From NCBI RefSeq assembly GCF_009914765.1, contig NZ_WYDS01000024.1, positions 1-60,431 of the forward strand: 60,431 bases of DNA. The letters are read 5' to 3'. The position numbers were made by a program, and so were the translations under genes. Within the stretch, counting starts at the first letter, position 1. Each line of letters opens with the position of its first letter. Source of the stretch: Halodesulfovibrio sp. MK-HDV. Lineage in GTDB: Bacteria > Desulfobacterota > Desulfovibrionia > Desulfovibrionales > Desulfovibrionaceae. This document shows positions 19,110-27,673 of this stretch, piece after piece. Below the pieces are notes generated by a model. It was given only the letters and a program-made list of their open reading frames with translations, was not told the origin of the DNA and ran no database searches.

Positions 19110-20163
19110 CTAATATACAGAATGGAGTACAACTGAAAGCTCTTTAAAATAGACGTCAACTAAACTTCCAACATCAATATTTAAAGAATCAATCACGTTT
19201 TTAGAAACAAGTGAACATATACCGCTACCATCTTCCAGATGGCCCGTTACCTCAGATAACACTTCTGTTGATGCAATACGTTCCACACTGCACGTAAATT
19301 TATTCCTGCACCCCTCATTATTACAAGCGTATTGCTTACTAATATCAATATAAGGAGCTTTAATAGTCGCAACTACAGGAGTCCCGATACAAATTTTCAA
19401 AGTACGCAAACTTTCTTCTGTGATCAGAGAGAAAATGGACATGCCGGATTCGGTTACAACCTCAACTTCAGCCATTATGCCATCAGCTGACACTCGCGCT
19501 ACATGCCCCACAAATGAGTTACGGGCACTTGTCCTACGCTGCATCTCATTATGCGCTTTGCGGACGATCGAAGTCACATCATCATTTGTATAATTTCGAA
19601 AACTGGCCAGAACATCTGCGGACAGATGCCCGAGCACGTTACTGACTACCAGTAGCGGGACACCGCCGCGCACCATTTCCAGAGCACGGCTGTACCGCAA
19701 CACTCTCGGCGTTGCCAAAGCTTTCGGCAAACCGCAATCCATGGCACGGGCATAAAAAATTCTCCGCACATACCCCGGGTCCATATGAAAAAAAATGTCC
19801 GCGAAGACTGTATCCCATGGAACTTTCGAGTACTTCCTGTATCGAATCACTGGCAAAGGTTTCCAAAGGAACATCCCGTTTGGTTTCCCCATGCCCTAAG
19901 CAGACAATTTTACGTGAAAAATCAAATGCAGTTCTGTCATCCAGCGTCAAAACTTCCCCGAGCCTCGCTCCGGTAAATCGTAACAACAAGAACAATGCAC
20001 GCATACGCTGACGGGAACGTACATACTCCTGCCTGTCCGTTGCCGCACACCACGCGTTAAAAGACTGGAGGAAAACTTCAAGCTGTTGCGGCTCAAGATA
20101 TCGCAACGAATCAGAAACAGTAAAAATAGTATGCGGGGATAGTGATCCGACATGTTCAGGCAT
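19110..20163 (-). pseudogene. tunR: TunR-like regulator (integrase-fold + two TOBE/Mop domains), frameshifted as written
   Basis: Two overlapping frames form one 350-aa protein. The N-terminal two thirds resemble a tyrosine recombinase (FTGARLGEVLTLD, then LGHLSADVLASFRNY), and the C-terminus has two Mop/TOBE oxyanion-binding domains (SARNSFVGHVARVSADG and CSVERIASTEVLSEVTG). This is the architecture of TunR, the tungstate-responsive regulator of sulfate reducers, and it lies divergent from modABC. The recombinase box normally HxLRH reads RVLRY, so a catalytic His is missing, which fits a DNA-binding regulator. The frames break in eight A (19788-19795); one A fewer restores them. Start at ATG 20163 with GGAG before it. 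Confidence 0.78.
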
Positions 20164-20179
20164 GACAACTCCACGGGAA

Positions 20180-20205
20180 GTCACGGTTTCAAATTTTTCC
20201 GTGAC
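20180..20205. promoter_or_regulatory. Palindrome between tunR-like gene and modA (candidate operator)
   Basis: GTCACGG and CCGTGAC are perfect inverted 7-mers separated by 12 bases. The site is 17-42 bases upstream of the tunR-like ATG in the divergent tunR/modA region, so it is the best candidate for autoregulation and control of modABC by the TunR-like protein. Confidence 0.5.
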
Positions 20206-20313
20206 GTGCTTGTTCTAAATAAGCAATCTTCATAGAAGCAGATACAAAAGTAAAGTCATGAAATTTTCAACGGTTACAAACTTCCTATTTCTCAGAATAT
20301 ATGGAGACTTCGT

Positions 20314-21048
20314 ATGAAACTACTGCTTACCCTTATGATGGCTCTTTGCGTATCTCTGCCAGCTAATGCACAGGCAGCTAATCTCATAATTGCTCAGGCT
20401 GCGAACTTTATGCCCGCGATGCAAGAGATTATTCCTGCTTTTGAAAAAGAAACAGGGATCAAAGTGCAGGCAACCTACACTTCCACAGGCAAGCTGTACG
20501 GACAGATCATCAGCGGTGCTCCATTTGACATGTTCCTTGCTGCCGACACTCTTCGCCCTGAAAAATTATTTGCTGAAAACCTTGTGCAGGAACCTTTCAT
20601 CTATGCAAAGGGACGTATTGTTCTTTGGACACGTAATGAAAAGCTCTGTGGAAAGTCGTGGAAAGAGAGCATCAGCTCCCCTGATGTTACCCACATTGCC
20701 ATTGCTAATACAGAGACTGCTCCATACGGCACCGTGGCGAAGATTGCATTGGAAAAAGAACAACTCTGGACAACTATTCAGCCCAAACTTGCCATCGGAC
20801 AATCAATCTCTCAGGTGTTCCAGTATGTGGCTACCAGAGCAGCAGATGCAGGTTTTTGTGCGTACTCTTACATGTTCACACCTGAAGGAAAAAATGGATG
20901 CTTTGTCCCAGTGAAAGAAGCACCAATGGTTATCCAGAAAGCATGTATTCTTAAAAGTACACCCAATAAACAAGCAGCAGAAAAATTTGCAGCATTTCTC
21001 GGTTCCCCGACAGTAACGGCCATCAAAAGTAAATACGGGTACGAATAA
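20314..21048 (+). CDS. modA: Molybdate/tungstate ABC transporter, periplasmic binding protein
   Basis: 244-aa periplasmic oxyanion-binding protein. Signal peptide with cleavage after about residue 21 (NAQA-AN). The mature part has the ModA pattern: AANFMPAMQEIIPAFE, YTSTGKLYGQIISGAPFDMFLAAD (ligand Ser residues), and IANTETAPYGTVA near residue 130. Delivers molybdate or tungstate to ModB/ModC, supplying the aldehyde oxidoreductase and other Mo/W enzymes. GGAG precedes the ATG. modB begins three bases after the stop. Confidence 0.93.
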   Translation: MKLLLTLMMALCVSLPANAQAANLIIAQAANFMPAMQEIIPAFEKETGIKVQATYTSTGKLYGQIISGAPFDMFLAADTLRPEKLFAENLVQEPFIYAKGRIVLWTRNEKLCGKSWKESISSPDVTHIAIANTETAPYGTVAKIALEKEQLWTTIQPKLAIGQSISQVFQYVATRAADAGFCAYSYMFTPEGKNGCFVPVKEAPMVIQKACILKSTPNKQAAEKFAAFLGSPTVTAIKSKYGYE

Positions 21049-21051
21049 ACT

Positions 21052-21711
21052 ATGACGCTAGAGCCTCTCCTCCTCTCAGCAAAACTAGCGTTTTGTACTA
21101 TGGTGCTCATTCCGTTACTTGCGTTTCCCCCTGCATATTTCCTCGCCTTTGGAAAATGCAGAGGGAAAAGCATTCTGGATGCTCTCATCACGCTGCCCAT
21201 GGTTATCCCCCCAACGGTTCTCGGTTTCGGGCTGCTCATTCTTATGACACCCTCGGGAGCCGTCGGTTCAACATGGCAGAGCCTGACAGGCGACAGGCTC
21301 ATATTCAGCTTTGCGGGTATTCTATTTGCGTCCCTCATTTTCAATCTACCCTTTGCAGTGCAGCCACTGCGAGCGTCGTTTGAAAAACTGGACAAACGAT
21401 TACTGGAAAGTGCGGCAGTCTTAGGACTGTCTCCATTCCAAACGTTTTACCGTGTCATACTCCCAAACTGTGTAAGCGGCATCGTGGCAAGTTCCATTTT
21501 GGTGTTCGCCCACAGCCTTGGGGAGTTCGGTGTTATTCTTATGGTCGGCGGCAGCATACCGGGGCGGACGCAGGTTGCATCTATTGCAATCTTCGAAGCA
21601 GTTGAAGCACTTCGATATGATGACGCCATCTATATGTCTGCGGCACTGGTACCTGTATGTTTTGTCTTTCTCTTAGTCATCAACGCCGTCAACGGGAGGC
21701 AGCAGTCATGA
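21052..21711 (+). CDS. modB: Molybdate ABC transporter permease
   Basis: 219-aa inner-membrane permease with five or six hydrophobic spans. Carries LPMVIPPTVLGFGLLIL near residue 45 and the EAA coupling loop (LESAAVLGLSPFQTFYRVILPN near residue 118, Gly in the conserved place), as in ModB. Its TGA stop overlaps the modC start as ATGA, so translation is coupled. Confidence 0.93.
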   Translation: MTLEPLLLSAKLAFCTMVLIPLLAFPPAYFLAFGKCRGKSILDALITLPMVIPPTVLGFGLLILMTPSGAVGSTWQSLTGDRLIFSFAGILFASLIFNLPFAVQPLRASFEKLDKRLLESAAVLGLSPFQTFYRVILPNCVSGIVASSILVFAHSLGEFGVILMVGGSIPGRTQVASIAIFEAVEALRYDDAIYMSAALVPVCFVFLLVINAVNGRQQS

Positions 21712-22472
21712 CGCTTACACTTTCCGTATCCAAACAGCTTGAAAACATTACCGTACAGCTTGAAACAACCTGTCCGTCTAATACGTTGACAGCGATTGTC
21801 GGCCCTTCCGGCTCTGGAAAGACAACCCTTATCCGTATGCTTGCAGGACTTGAGACTCCGGACAGCGGCACTATAAGCTGTAACGACAATGTCTGGTTTT
21901 CCAGCACATCCGGCATAGCAGTTCCCCCGCAACGTCGGCATGTCGGACTGGTATTTCAGGACTACACGCTCTTCCCGCATCTTACGGTAGAAAAGAACAT
22001 TCTCTTTGCCGCAGTAAAGCCGGAAACCGTGCCTGAATTGCTACAGACGTTTGGAATTGAGCACATAAAACACAAAAAGCCGCACTCCATTTCTGGTGGA
22101 GAACGGCAACGGGCAGCATTCTGTCAGGCACTGGCACGGGAACCAGTGGCACTACTATTAGATGAACCGTTTTCGGCGCTTGATGTAACAACACGTCGGA
22201 AACTTCAACACTTGCTGTTAGAAATAAAAACGCGACTTCCGATCCCAATTATCCATGTGACACATGATCTGGAAGAGGCTACCCTGCTTGGTGACACCAT
22301 TATCGCAATGGAACAGGGAAAACTTTCTCCAAACTGGCTTAATACACAGTTGCTTGCGGCGCATCAGGCCGCTCAAAGCAACATCATGTATGAACAATGC
22401 CACCACTGTGGCATGAAACCCATAACGCCGATCACAACGTTAAGCGAGAAACAGAATGCAGGCATTAGCTAA
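21708..22472 (+). CDS. modC: Molybdate ABC transporter ATP-binding protein
   Basis: 254-aa ATPase of the molybdate importer. Walker A GPSGSGKTT near residue 29, signature SGGERQRAAF near 128, Walker B LLLDEPFSALD near 149. It is about 100 residues shorter than E. coli ModC and lacks the C-terminal Mop domain, ending instead in a His/Cys segment (CHHCGMKP). Oxyanion sensing is therefore left to the separate TunR-like and ModE-like regulators. The ATG at 21708 overlaps the modB stop. Confidence 0.92.
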   Translation: MTLTLSVSKQLENITVQLETTCPSNTLTAIVGPSGSGKTTLIRMLAGLETPDSGTISCNDNVWFSSTSGIAVPPQRRHVGLVFQDYTLFPHLTVEKNILFAAVKPETVPELLQTFGIEHIKHKKPHSISGGERQRAAFCQALAREPVALLLDEPFSALDVTTRRKLQHLLLEIKTRLPIPIIHVTHDLEEATLLGDTIIAMEQGKLSPNWLNTQLLAAHQAAQSNIMYEQCHHCGMKPITPITTLSEKQNAGIS

Positions 22473-23178
22473 TATCCACGAGCAGGCTCTTTCCCATTGG
22501 AAAGAACAAAATATTCTTCATGAAAAAATTGTCGTCTCCGCCAAGCCGCTCACCGCTGAGGAAGCTATCGGTAAGCCCGATGATCTGGACTACCCAATTC
22601 AGCAGGGCAAAGAGCATCTGATGGAAGCCACATTCAACGGCTACAAAGGTCAGGCTTTCACCGGCAGCCGCGGCACCTTCTCCGGAACACTTGCAGATAT
22701 TGCAGCCCTTCCGCTTACCGACGATTTTAACCGCGCCATCTTTGTAGCAACACTCAATGCCGTAGGCTGTGCTTATGACAACACAACCAACACCATTCAC
22801 TGTAAAGACAATGAACCAAAAGAGTGTGCGAAACAGCTTCGCGAATATATTCAAAAAAAATACGGAAAATGCCGCATCACAATTATCGGTTTCCAGCCAA
22901 TGATGACCGAAGCGCTTCAGTCAGACTTTGAAGTCCGTCTTGTCGATCTTGATCCCAACAACATCGGACAAGTAAAGCGCGGCGTGATGGTAGAGGGCAA
23001 AGAAAGTACAAACGAGGCAATAGCATGGGCAGACCTGCTACTGATAACAGGCACTACGCTTGCCAACAACTCCATCGATCTCTTCCTCACCGACAAACCG
23101 GTTATCTTTTATGGAACCACCATTGCCGGTGCTGCACCATACATGAACTGGGAACGCTTCTGTCCTATGAGCAAATAG
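22456..23178 (+). CDS. DUF364 family protein, putative heavy-metal chelation domain
   Basis: 240-aa cytoplasmic protein of the DUF364 (Rossmann-like) type. It shows GSRGTFSGTLADIAALPLTDDF near residue 70 and a C-terminal half with ITIIGFQPMMTEAL and DLLLITGTTLANNSIDLFL, typical of this family. It overlaps the modC end by 17 bases and is therefore part of the mod operon. A role in binding or inserting the transported metal is plausible from the family description and context, but no reaction is known. Confidence 0.82.
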   Translation: MQALANIHEQALSHWKEQNILHEKIVVSAKPLTAEEAIGKPDDLDYPIQQGKEHLMEATFNGYKGQAFTGSRGTFSGTLADIAALPLTDDFNRAIFVATLNAVGCAYDNTTNTIHCKDNEPKECAKQLREYIQKKYGKCRITIIGFQPMMTEALQSDFEVRLVDLDPNNIGQVKRGVMVEGKESTNEAIAWADLLLITGTTLANNSIDLFLTDKPVIFYGTTIAGAAPYMNWERFCPMSK

Positions 23179-23211
23179 GACTTATCGAGCTCAAACTGAC
23201 CGAGCCCAAAT

Positions 23212-23553
23212 TTACCGAACCCAGTTGAAGCAGTCTTTCATAATTTTTTGAGCTGCTTGATCCATTTTCTTTTCCGCTTCTCTATAGGATGTAATAAACC
23301 GTCTTCCAGTTTCTGTAAGGCGGTATCCTTTTTTGTTTCCCCCGACTTTTGTCACCAAGTCTTCCCCGATACTTTCTTCCAATTTCTTTAAGCGTCCCCA
23401 CGCCCTTCTGTACGACATCCCCAATTCTTTCGACGCTCCAGAAAGAGATCCCAGCGCGTCAATTTGCTCAAGCAGTACCGCGCCACCTGAACCGAACAGC
23501 ATTTCGCCGTCCTTTTCCAGCCACAGTTTGTACTTTACTCTCTTCGCTTGCAT
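23212..23553 (-). CDS. ModE-type winged-helix transcriptional regulator (DNA-binding domain only)
   Basis: 113-aa protein matching the N-terminal domain of ModE: KLWLEKDGEMLFGSGGAVLLEQID, then the helix-turn-helix GSLSGASKELGMSYRRAWGRLKKLEE, then the wing LVTKVGGNKKGYRLTETG. The C-terminal Mop/TOBE oxyanion-binding half of E. coli ModE is absent, so it either does not bind molybdate itself or uses a partner. It converges on the mod operon and diverges from the MoeA-like gene. A palindrome in that divergent region is a likely target. GGAG lies eight bases before the ATG. Confidence 0.87.
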   Translation of the reverse strand: MQAKRVKYKLWLEKDGEMLFGSGGAVLLEQIDALGSLSGASKELGMSYRRAWGRLKKLEESIGEDLVTKVGGNKKGYRLTETGRRFITSYREAEKKMDQAAQKIMKDCFNWVR

Positions 23554-23644
23554 CGCTCACTCTCCTTATTGCTGCTCTCACTCGCTTGTGAATTTTTTCT
23601 TAAGCAATTTCACGCCCATGCTATTTTTTTTTAATAAAAAAATG

Positions 23645-23674
23645 TTTGACTTATTATGTCCCCGTGGACATAAG
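23645..23674 (+). promoter_or_regulatory. Promoter with overlapping palindromic operator (ModE-like target)
   Basis: TTGACT (23646-23651) and CATAAG (23669-23674) are spaced 17 bases and read towards the MoeA-like gene. Between and across them lies a perfect palindrome, TTATGTCC / GGACATAA with a 4-base centre (23654-23673). An operator placed there would block RNA polymerase. It lies about 100 bases upstream of the ModE-type gene on the other strand, so both genes could be controlled. Confidence 0.5.
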
Positions 23675-23740
23675 AAAAAGCACCAGTAATCGCCTACTCA
23701 CTACTTTTTTTATCAACCTGAATCGCAAAAAGAGATTACA

Positions 23741-24763
23741 ATGCAGGCAGTTCCAGTTCAAAATTCAATTGGTATGGTTCTTTGTCACGACATCACTCGG
23801 ATCGTTCCGGGCGAGGCTAAAGGCCCTGCGTTCAAGAAAGGCCACATTGTCAAAGCTGAGGACATCCCGACCCTTCTCGATATTGGTAAAGAGCACCTCT
23901 ACGTGCTTAATCTTACCGAAAATCAAATTCATGAAAACGAAGCCGCTGCCCGTATAGCAAAAGCCGTTTCCGGTGAAGGCATCACTCTAAGTGATGTTTC
24001 TGAAGGACGAGTAAACCTTATTGCAAACAAAGGGCTGCTGTCCATCGATGTTGAAAAAGTACATGAGATTAATGCCATTGAAGAAGTTGTGCTCTCAACA
24101 ATGCACGACGGTTTGCATGTTATGACAGAGCGCCCTGTTGCAGGTACCCGCATTGTTCCTCTCGTTACCGATCGATCCAAGGTTGAAGAAGTAGAAGCTG
24201 TTTGCGCCAAGGGCGGCCCTGTTATTCAGGTTAAGCCGTTCAAACATCATAGAGTAGGTGTCGTTACCACCGGTAGCGAAGTTTACAATGGTAGAATTAC
24301 AGATAAGTTCGGCCCTGTAATCCGTAAAAAATTTCACGAACTCGGGTCAAGCGTTGCGGAACAGGTTTTTGTTCCCGACGACCAGCAAATGACAACAGAT
24401 GCCATCACCTCGTTCCTCGATCAGGGAATGGATTTTGTTGTTGTAACAGGCGGCATGTCTGTTGACCCAGATGACAGAACACCCGCCAGTATCCGCGACA
24501 CCGGAGCAGATGTAGTTACCTACGGCTCCCCTACCTTCCCCGGTGCCATGTTTATGCTCGCCTACAAGGATGGCCGACCTATCATCGGACTTCCCGGCTG
24601 CGTCATGTACTACCGCGCCAGTATCTTTGATCTCATCGTACCACGCATTCTCGCAGGCGAAACCATTACCCGTAGAGATATTACGAACTTAGGACACGGC
24701 GGCTTTTGTGCCGGCTGCGACACATGCCACTTCCCGCTGTGTTCCTTTGGTAAATCGTCATAA
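23741..24763 (+). CDS. MoeA-like molybdopterin-binding protein
   Basis: 340-aa cytoplasmic protein related to MoeA/MogA. The middle carries the molybdopterin-binding fold: RVGVVTTGSEVYNGRITDKFGP near residue 172 and DFVVVTGGMSVDPDDRTPASI near 230, then GRPIIGLPGCVMYYRAS near 280. It lacks the long N-terminal domain of full MoeA and ends in a Cys-rich tail (GFCAGCDTCHFPLCSFG) that could bind metal. It probably binds or adenylates molybdopterin or inserts metal for the aldehyde oxidoreductase encoded next. Whether it catalyses insertion is not shown. Confidence 0.85.
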   Translation: MQAVPVQNSIGMVLCHDITRIVPGEAKGPAFKKGHIVKAEDIPTLLDIGKEHLYVLNLTENQIHENEAAARIAKAVSGEGITLSDVSEGRVNLIANKGLLSIDVEKVHEINAIEEVVLSTMHDGLHVMTERPVAGTRIVPLVTDRSKVEEVEAVCAKGGPVIQVKPFKHHRVGVVTTGSEVYNGRITDKFGPVIRKKFHELGSSVAEQVFVPDDQQMTTDAITSFLDQGMDFVVVTGGMSVDPDDRTPASIRDTGADVVTYGSPTFPGAMFMLAYKDGRPIIGLPGCVMYYRASIFDLIVPRILAGETITRRDITNLGHGGFCAGCDTCHFPLCSFGKSS

Positions 24764-24896
24764 TAATTGGCTGGTTCTGCTGTAGAACCCTCCTGCTTTA
24801 TAACCTATATGTGGTGGTACCTTTCACAGCATCAACAACCTTCGCCTTGTGTTGTATCGCGCTGTTTGATCGTCTAGGTACCCGAGAGGAGCTTCC

Positions 24897-27614
24897 ATGT
24901 TAAAAAAAATGCTTCATGTTAACGGCGTAGACCGGATGGTCATATGCGAACAAGATGAAACACTTGCGAACGTACTTCGTGAGAATTTGAATCTTACCAG
25001 TGTAAAAATTGGTTGTGGTTCAGGCCAGTGCGGCAGTTGTACCGTTGTTGTAGACGGTAAGCTGAAACGTACTTGTACAATTAAAATGAAGCGCATTGCA
25101 GAACACACTAAGATTGTTACTGCTGAAGGTGTGGGCACACCGGACAATCTGCATCCTATCCAGCTTGCATGGATTGCTCATGGTGGCGCACAGTGTGGTT
25201 TCTGTACACCTGGCTTCATTATTTCTTCCTACGCACTTCTTCTTGAAAACCAGTCTCCAAGTCGTGAAGACGTTCGTGACTGGTTCCAGAAGCATCGTAA
25301 CGCATGCCGTTGCACAGGCTACAAACCTCTTGTTGACGCTGTTATGGATGCTGCTGCAGTTCTGCGCGGTGACAAAACACGTGATGAGCTGATGAAAGAC
25401 GTACCAGTAGAAGGCCGCATCTTGGGTACAAAATACCCACGTCCGTCCGCTGTTGCAAAAGTAACCGGTACTCTTGATTACGGTGCAGACTTAGGTCTTA
25501 AACTTCCTGCAGAGACTCTGCGTTGTGCTCTTGTACAGGCAGAAGTTTCTCACGCAAAAATTATTTCCATCGACACTTCCGAAGCTGAAAAAATGGAAGG
25601 CGTTGTAAAAGTAGTTACACACAAAGACGTTAAAGGTAAAAACCGCATTACCGGTCTTATTACCTTCCCAAGCAACAAAGGTGATGGTTGGGATCGTCCT
25701 ATTCTGTGTGATGAAAAAGTATTCCAGTTCGGCGATGCAATTGCTATCGTTTGTGCTGATACCGAAAAGCATGCAAAAGCTGCTGCTGAAAAGGTAAAAG
25801 TAGAACTCGAAGAACTGCCAGCATACATGAGCGCTCCTGAAGCAATGCAGGACGACGCTATTGAAATTCACCCTGGCACCCCTAACACATACTTCGTACA
25901 GAAAGTTGCCAAAGGCGACGAAACTGCACCTATCTTTAAAGACGCAGACGTTACCATTGAAGGTGACTACTACGTTGGCCGTCAGCCTCACATGCCTATC
26001 GAACCAGACGTAGGTTTTGCATACCGCAACGATGAAGGCAAACTCGTTATCCATTCCAAATCTATCGGTATGCACCTGCACGCTGCTATGATTGCTCCTG
26101 GTCTTGGTGAAGAGCTTGATAACATCGTTATGGTTATGAACCCTGCCGGTGGTACTTTCGGGTACAAATTCAGCCCTACAATGGAAGCATTGGTTGGCGT
26201 TGCATGTATGGCTACTGGCAAACCTGTGTACCTCAACTACACATGGTACCAGCAGCAGACTTACACTGGTAAACGTTCCCCATTCTTTATGAACGTTCGC
26301 ATGGCTGCTAACAACGAAGGAAAACTCCTTGGTATGGAAACTGACTGGTCTGTTGACCACGGTCCTTACTCCGAGTTTGGTGACCTTCTTACACTTCGCG
26401 GCGCTCAGTTCATCGGTGCTGGTTACAACATCGATAACATCCGTGGTGAAGGCCGTACCGTTTGTACTAACCACGCATGGGGTTCTGCATTCCGTGGCTA
26501 CGGTTCACCGCAGTCTGAGTTTGCTTCCGAAGTTCTCATGGACGAACTTGCTGAAAAAATCGGCATGGACCCATTAGAACTGCGTTACAAAAACGTATAC
26601 CGTAAAGGTTCTACAACTCCTTCCGGTCAGGACCCAGAAGTATACAGCTTGCCTGAACTTCTCGACACTATCCGTCCTAAATACGAAGCTGCAAAAAAAC
26701 GCGCAGCAGAACTTTCCACTGCGGAAGTTAAACGCGGCGCAGGTATTGCTATCGGCGTTTACGGTTGTGGTCTTGACGGTCCTGATACTGCAGAAGCAGC
26801 AATGGAACTTACCGAAGACGGCATCATCACAGTTTACACCACATGGCATGACCATGGTCAGGGTGCAGACATCGGCGCTTTAACCACTGCTCATGAGGCT
26901 CTCAGCCCAATGGGTATTCCTGCTGAAAAAATCAGAGTTTGTCTGAACGATACCAGCAAATGCCCTAACGGTGGCCCTGCTGGTGGTTCCCGCTCACAGG
27001 TTGTAATCGGTCGTGCTATTAAAGCTACCGGTGAAGCAATGGTTGCATCGATGACAAAAGCAGATGGTTCCATTTACACCCACGCAGAAATGGTAGCAGA
27101 AAATATTCCTACCCGCGTTGATGGTAAATGGTCAGCACCTTGTACTGATTGTGATGAAAACGGCCAGGGTAACCCGTTCGCATGTTACATGTACGGCGTA
27201 TTCCTTGCTGAAGTAGCTGTAGAACTCGCTACCGGTAAAACTACCGTAGAGAAAATTACAGCAGCATCCGACATCGGTACCATCATGAACCAGCTTGCTG
27301 TTGAGGGCCAGATGTACGGCGGTCTTGCTCAGGCTATCGGCCTTGCGCTTACAGAAGACTTCGAAGACATCAAAAAGCATTCAACCATGGTTGGTGCTGG
27401 CTTCCCATACATCAAGCAGATTCCAGACGATATGGAACTCATCTTCATTGAGTCCAAACGTCCTGAAGGCCCATTCGGTGCATCCGGTGTTGGCGAGCTT
27501 CCACTCACCAGCCCGCACGCAGCTATCATCAACGCTATCTACAATGCTTGTGGCGCACGTATTCGTCATCTGCCTGCACGTCCTGAAAAAGTACTCGCAG
27601 AACTCAACAAGTAA
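24897..27614 (+). CDS. mop: Aldehyde oxidoreductase, molybdenum iron-sulfur flavin-free type (MOP)
   Basis: 905-aa member of the xanthine oxidase family, very like the D. gigas aldehyde oxidoreductase (907 aa). N-terminal plant-type [2Fe-2S] domain with CGSGQCGSC near residue 40, second [2Fe-2S] domain with CGFCTPG near 100 and CRCTGY near 138, then the large Mo domains with GGTFGYKFSP near 418 and, close to the C-terminus, GASGVGELPL with the catalytic Glu. It oxidises aldehydes to carboxylic acids using a molybdopterin cytosine dinucleotide centre; electrons leave through the clusters. No FAD domain. AGAGGAG precedes the ATG. It is followed by a run of accessory genes. Confidence 0.95.
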   Translation: MLKKMLHVNGVDRMVICEQDETLANVLRENLNLTSVKIGCGSGQCGSCTVVVDGKLKRTCTIKMKRIAEHTKIVTAEGVGTPDNLHPIQLAWIAHGGAQCGFCTPGFIISSYALLLENQSPSREDVRDWFQKHRNACRCTGYKPLVDAVMDAAAVLRGDKTRDELMKDVPVEGRILGTKYPRPSAVAKVTGTLDYGADLGLKLPAETLRCALVQAEVSHAKIISIDTSEAEKMEGVVKVVTHKDVKGKNRITGLITFPSNKGDGWDRPILCDEKVFQFGDAIAIVCADTEKHAKAAAEKVKVELEELPAYMSAPEAMQDDAIEIHPGTPNTYFVQKVAKGDETAPIFKDADVTIEGDYYVGRQPHMPIEPDVGFAYRNDEGKLVIHSKSIGMHLHAAMIAPGLGEELDNIVMVMNPAGGTFGYKFSPTMEALVGVACMATGKPVYLNYTWYQQQTYTGKRSPFFMNVRMAANNEGKLLGMETDWSVDHGPYSEFGDLLTLRGAQFIGAGYNIDNIRGEGRTVCTNHAWGSAFRGYGSPQSEFASEVLMDELAEKIGMDPLELRYKNVYRKGSTTPSGQDPEVYSLPELLDTIRPKYEAAKKRAAELSTAEVKRGAGIAIGVYGCGLDGPDTAEAAMELTEDGIITVYTTWHDHGQGADIGALTTAHEALSPMGIPAEKIRVCLNDTSKCPNGGPAGGSRSQVVIGRAIKATGEAMVASMTKADGSIYTHAEMVAENIPTRVDGKWSAPCTDCDENGQGNPFACYMYGVFLAEVAVELATGKTTVEKITAASDIGTIMNQLAVEGQMYGGLAQAIGLALTEDFEDIKKHSTMVGAGFPYIKQIPDDMELIFIESKRPEGPFGASGVGELPLTSPHAAIINAIYNACGARIRHLPARPEKVLAELNK

Positions 27615-27630
27615 TATAGAATAAAAAACC

Positions 27631-27656
27631 GTCCGTGCTGTTTAGGCAGCACGGAC
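27631..27656 (+). terminator. Hairpin between aldehyde oxidoreductase and accessory operon
   Basis: Perfect 10-bp stem GTCCGTGCTG/CAGCACGGAC around TTTAGG, with no good T run on the plus strand. It may act as a weak terminator or an RNA-stabilising 3' end that raises the oxidoreductase message over the accessory genes. Confidence 0.55.
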
Positions 27657-27673
27657 GTATTTAGTAGAGCGCT

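Noticed and set aside
19110-20163. Active site-specific integrase of a mobile element
   Set aside because: The recombinase-like part is fused to two Mop/TOBE domains, lacks a catalytic His in the HxLRH box, and sits beside modABC, which fits a TunR regulator better.
25491-26474. 327-codon minus-strand open frame inside the aldehyde oxidoreductase
   Set aside because: Antisense shadow of mop, rich in Phe/Cys/Val as expected from reverse reading, with no family features.
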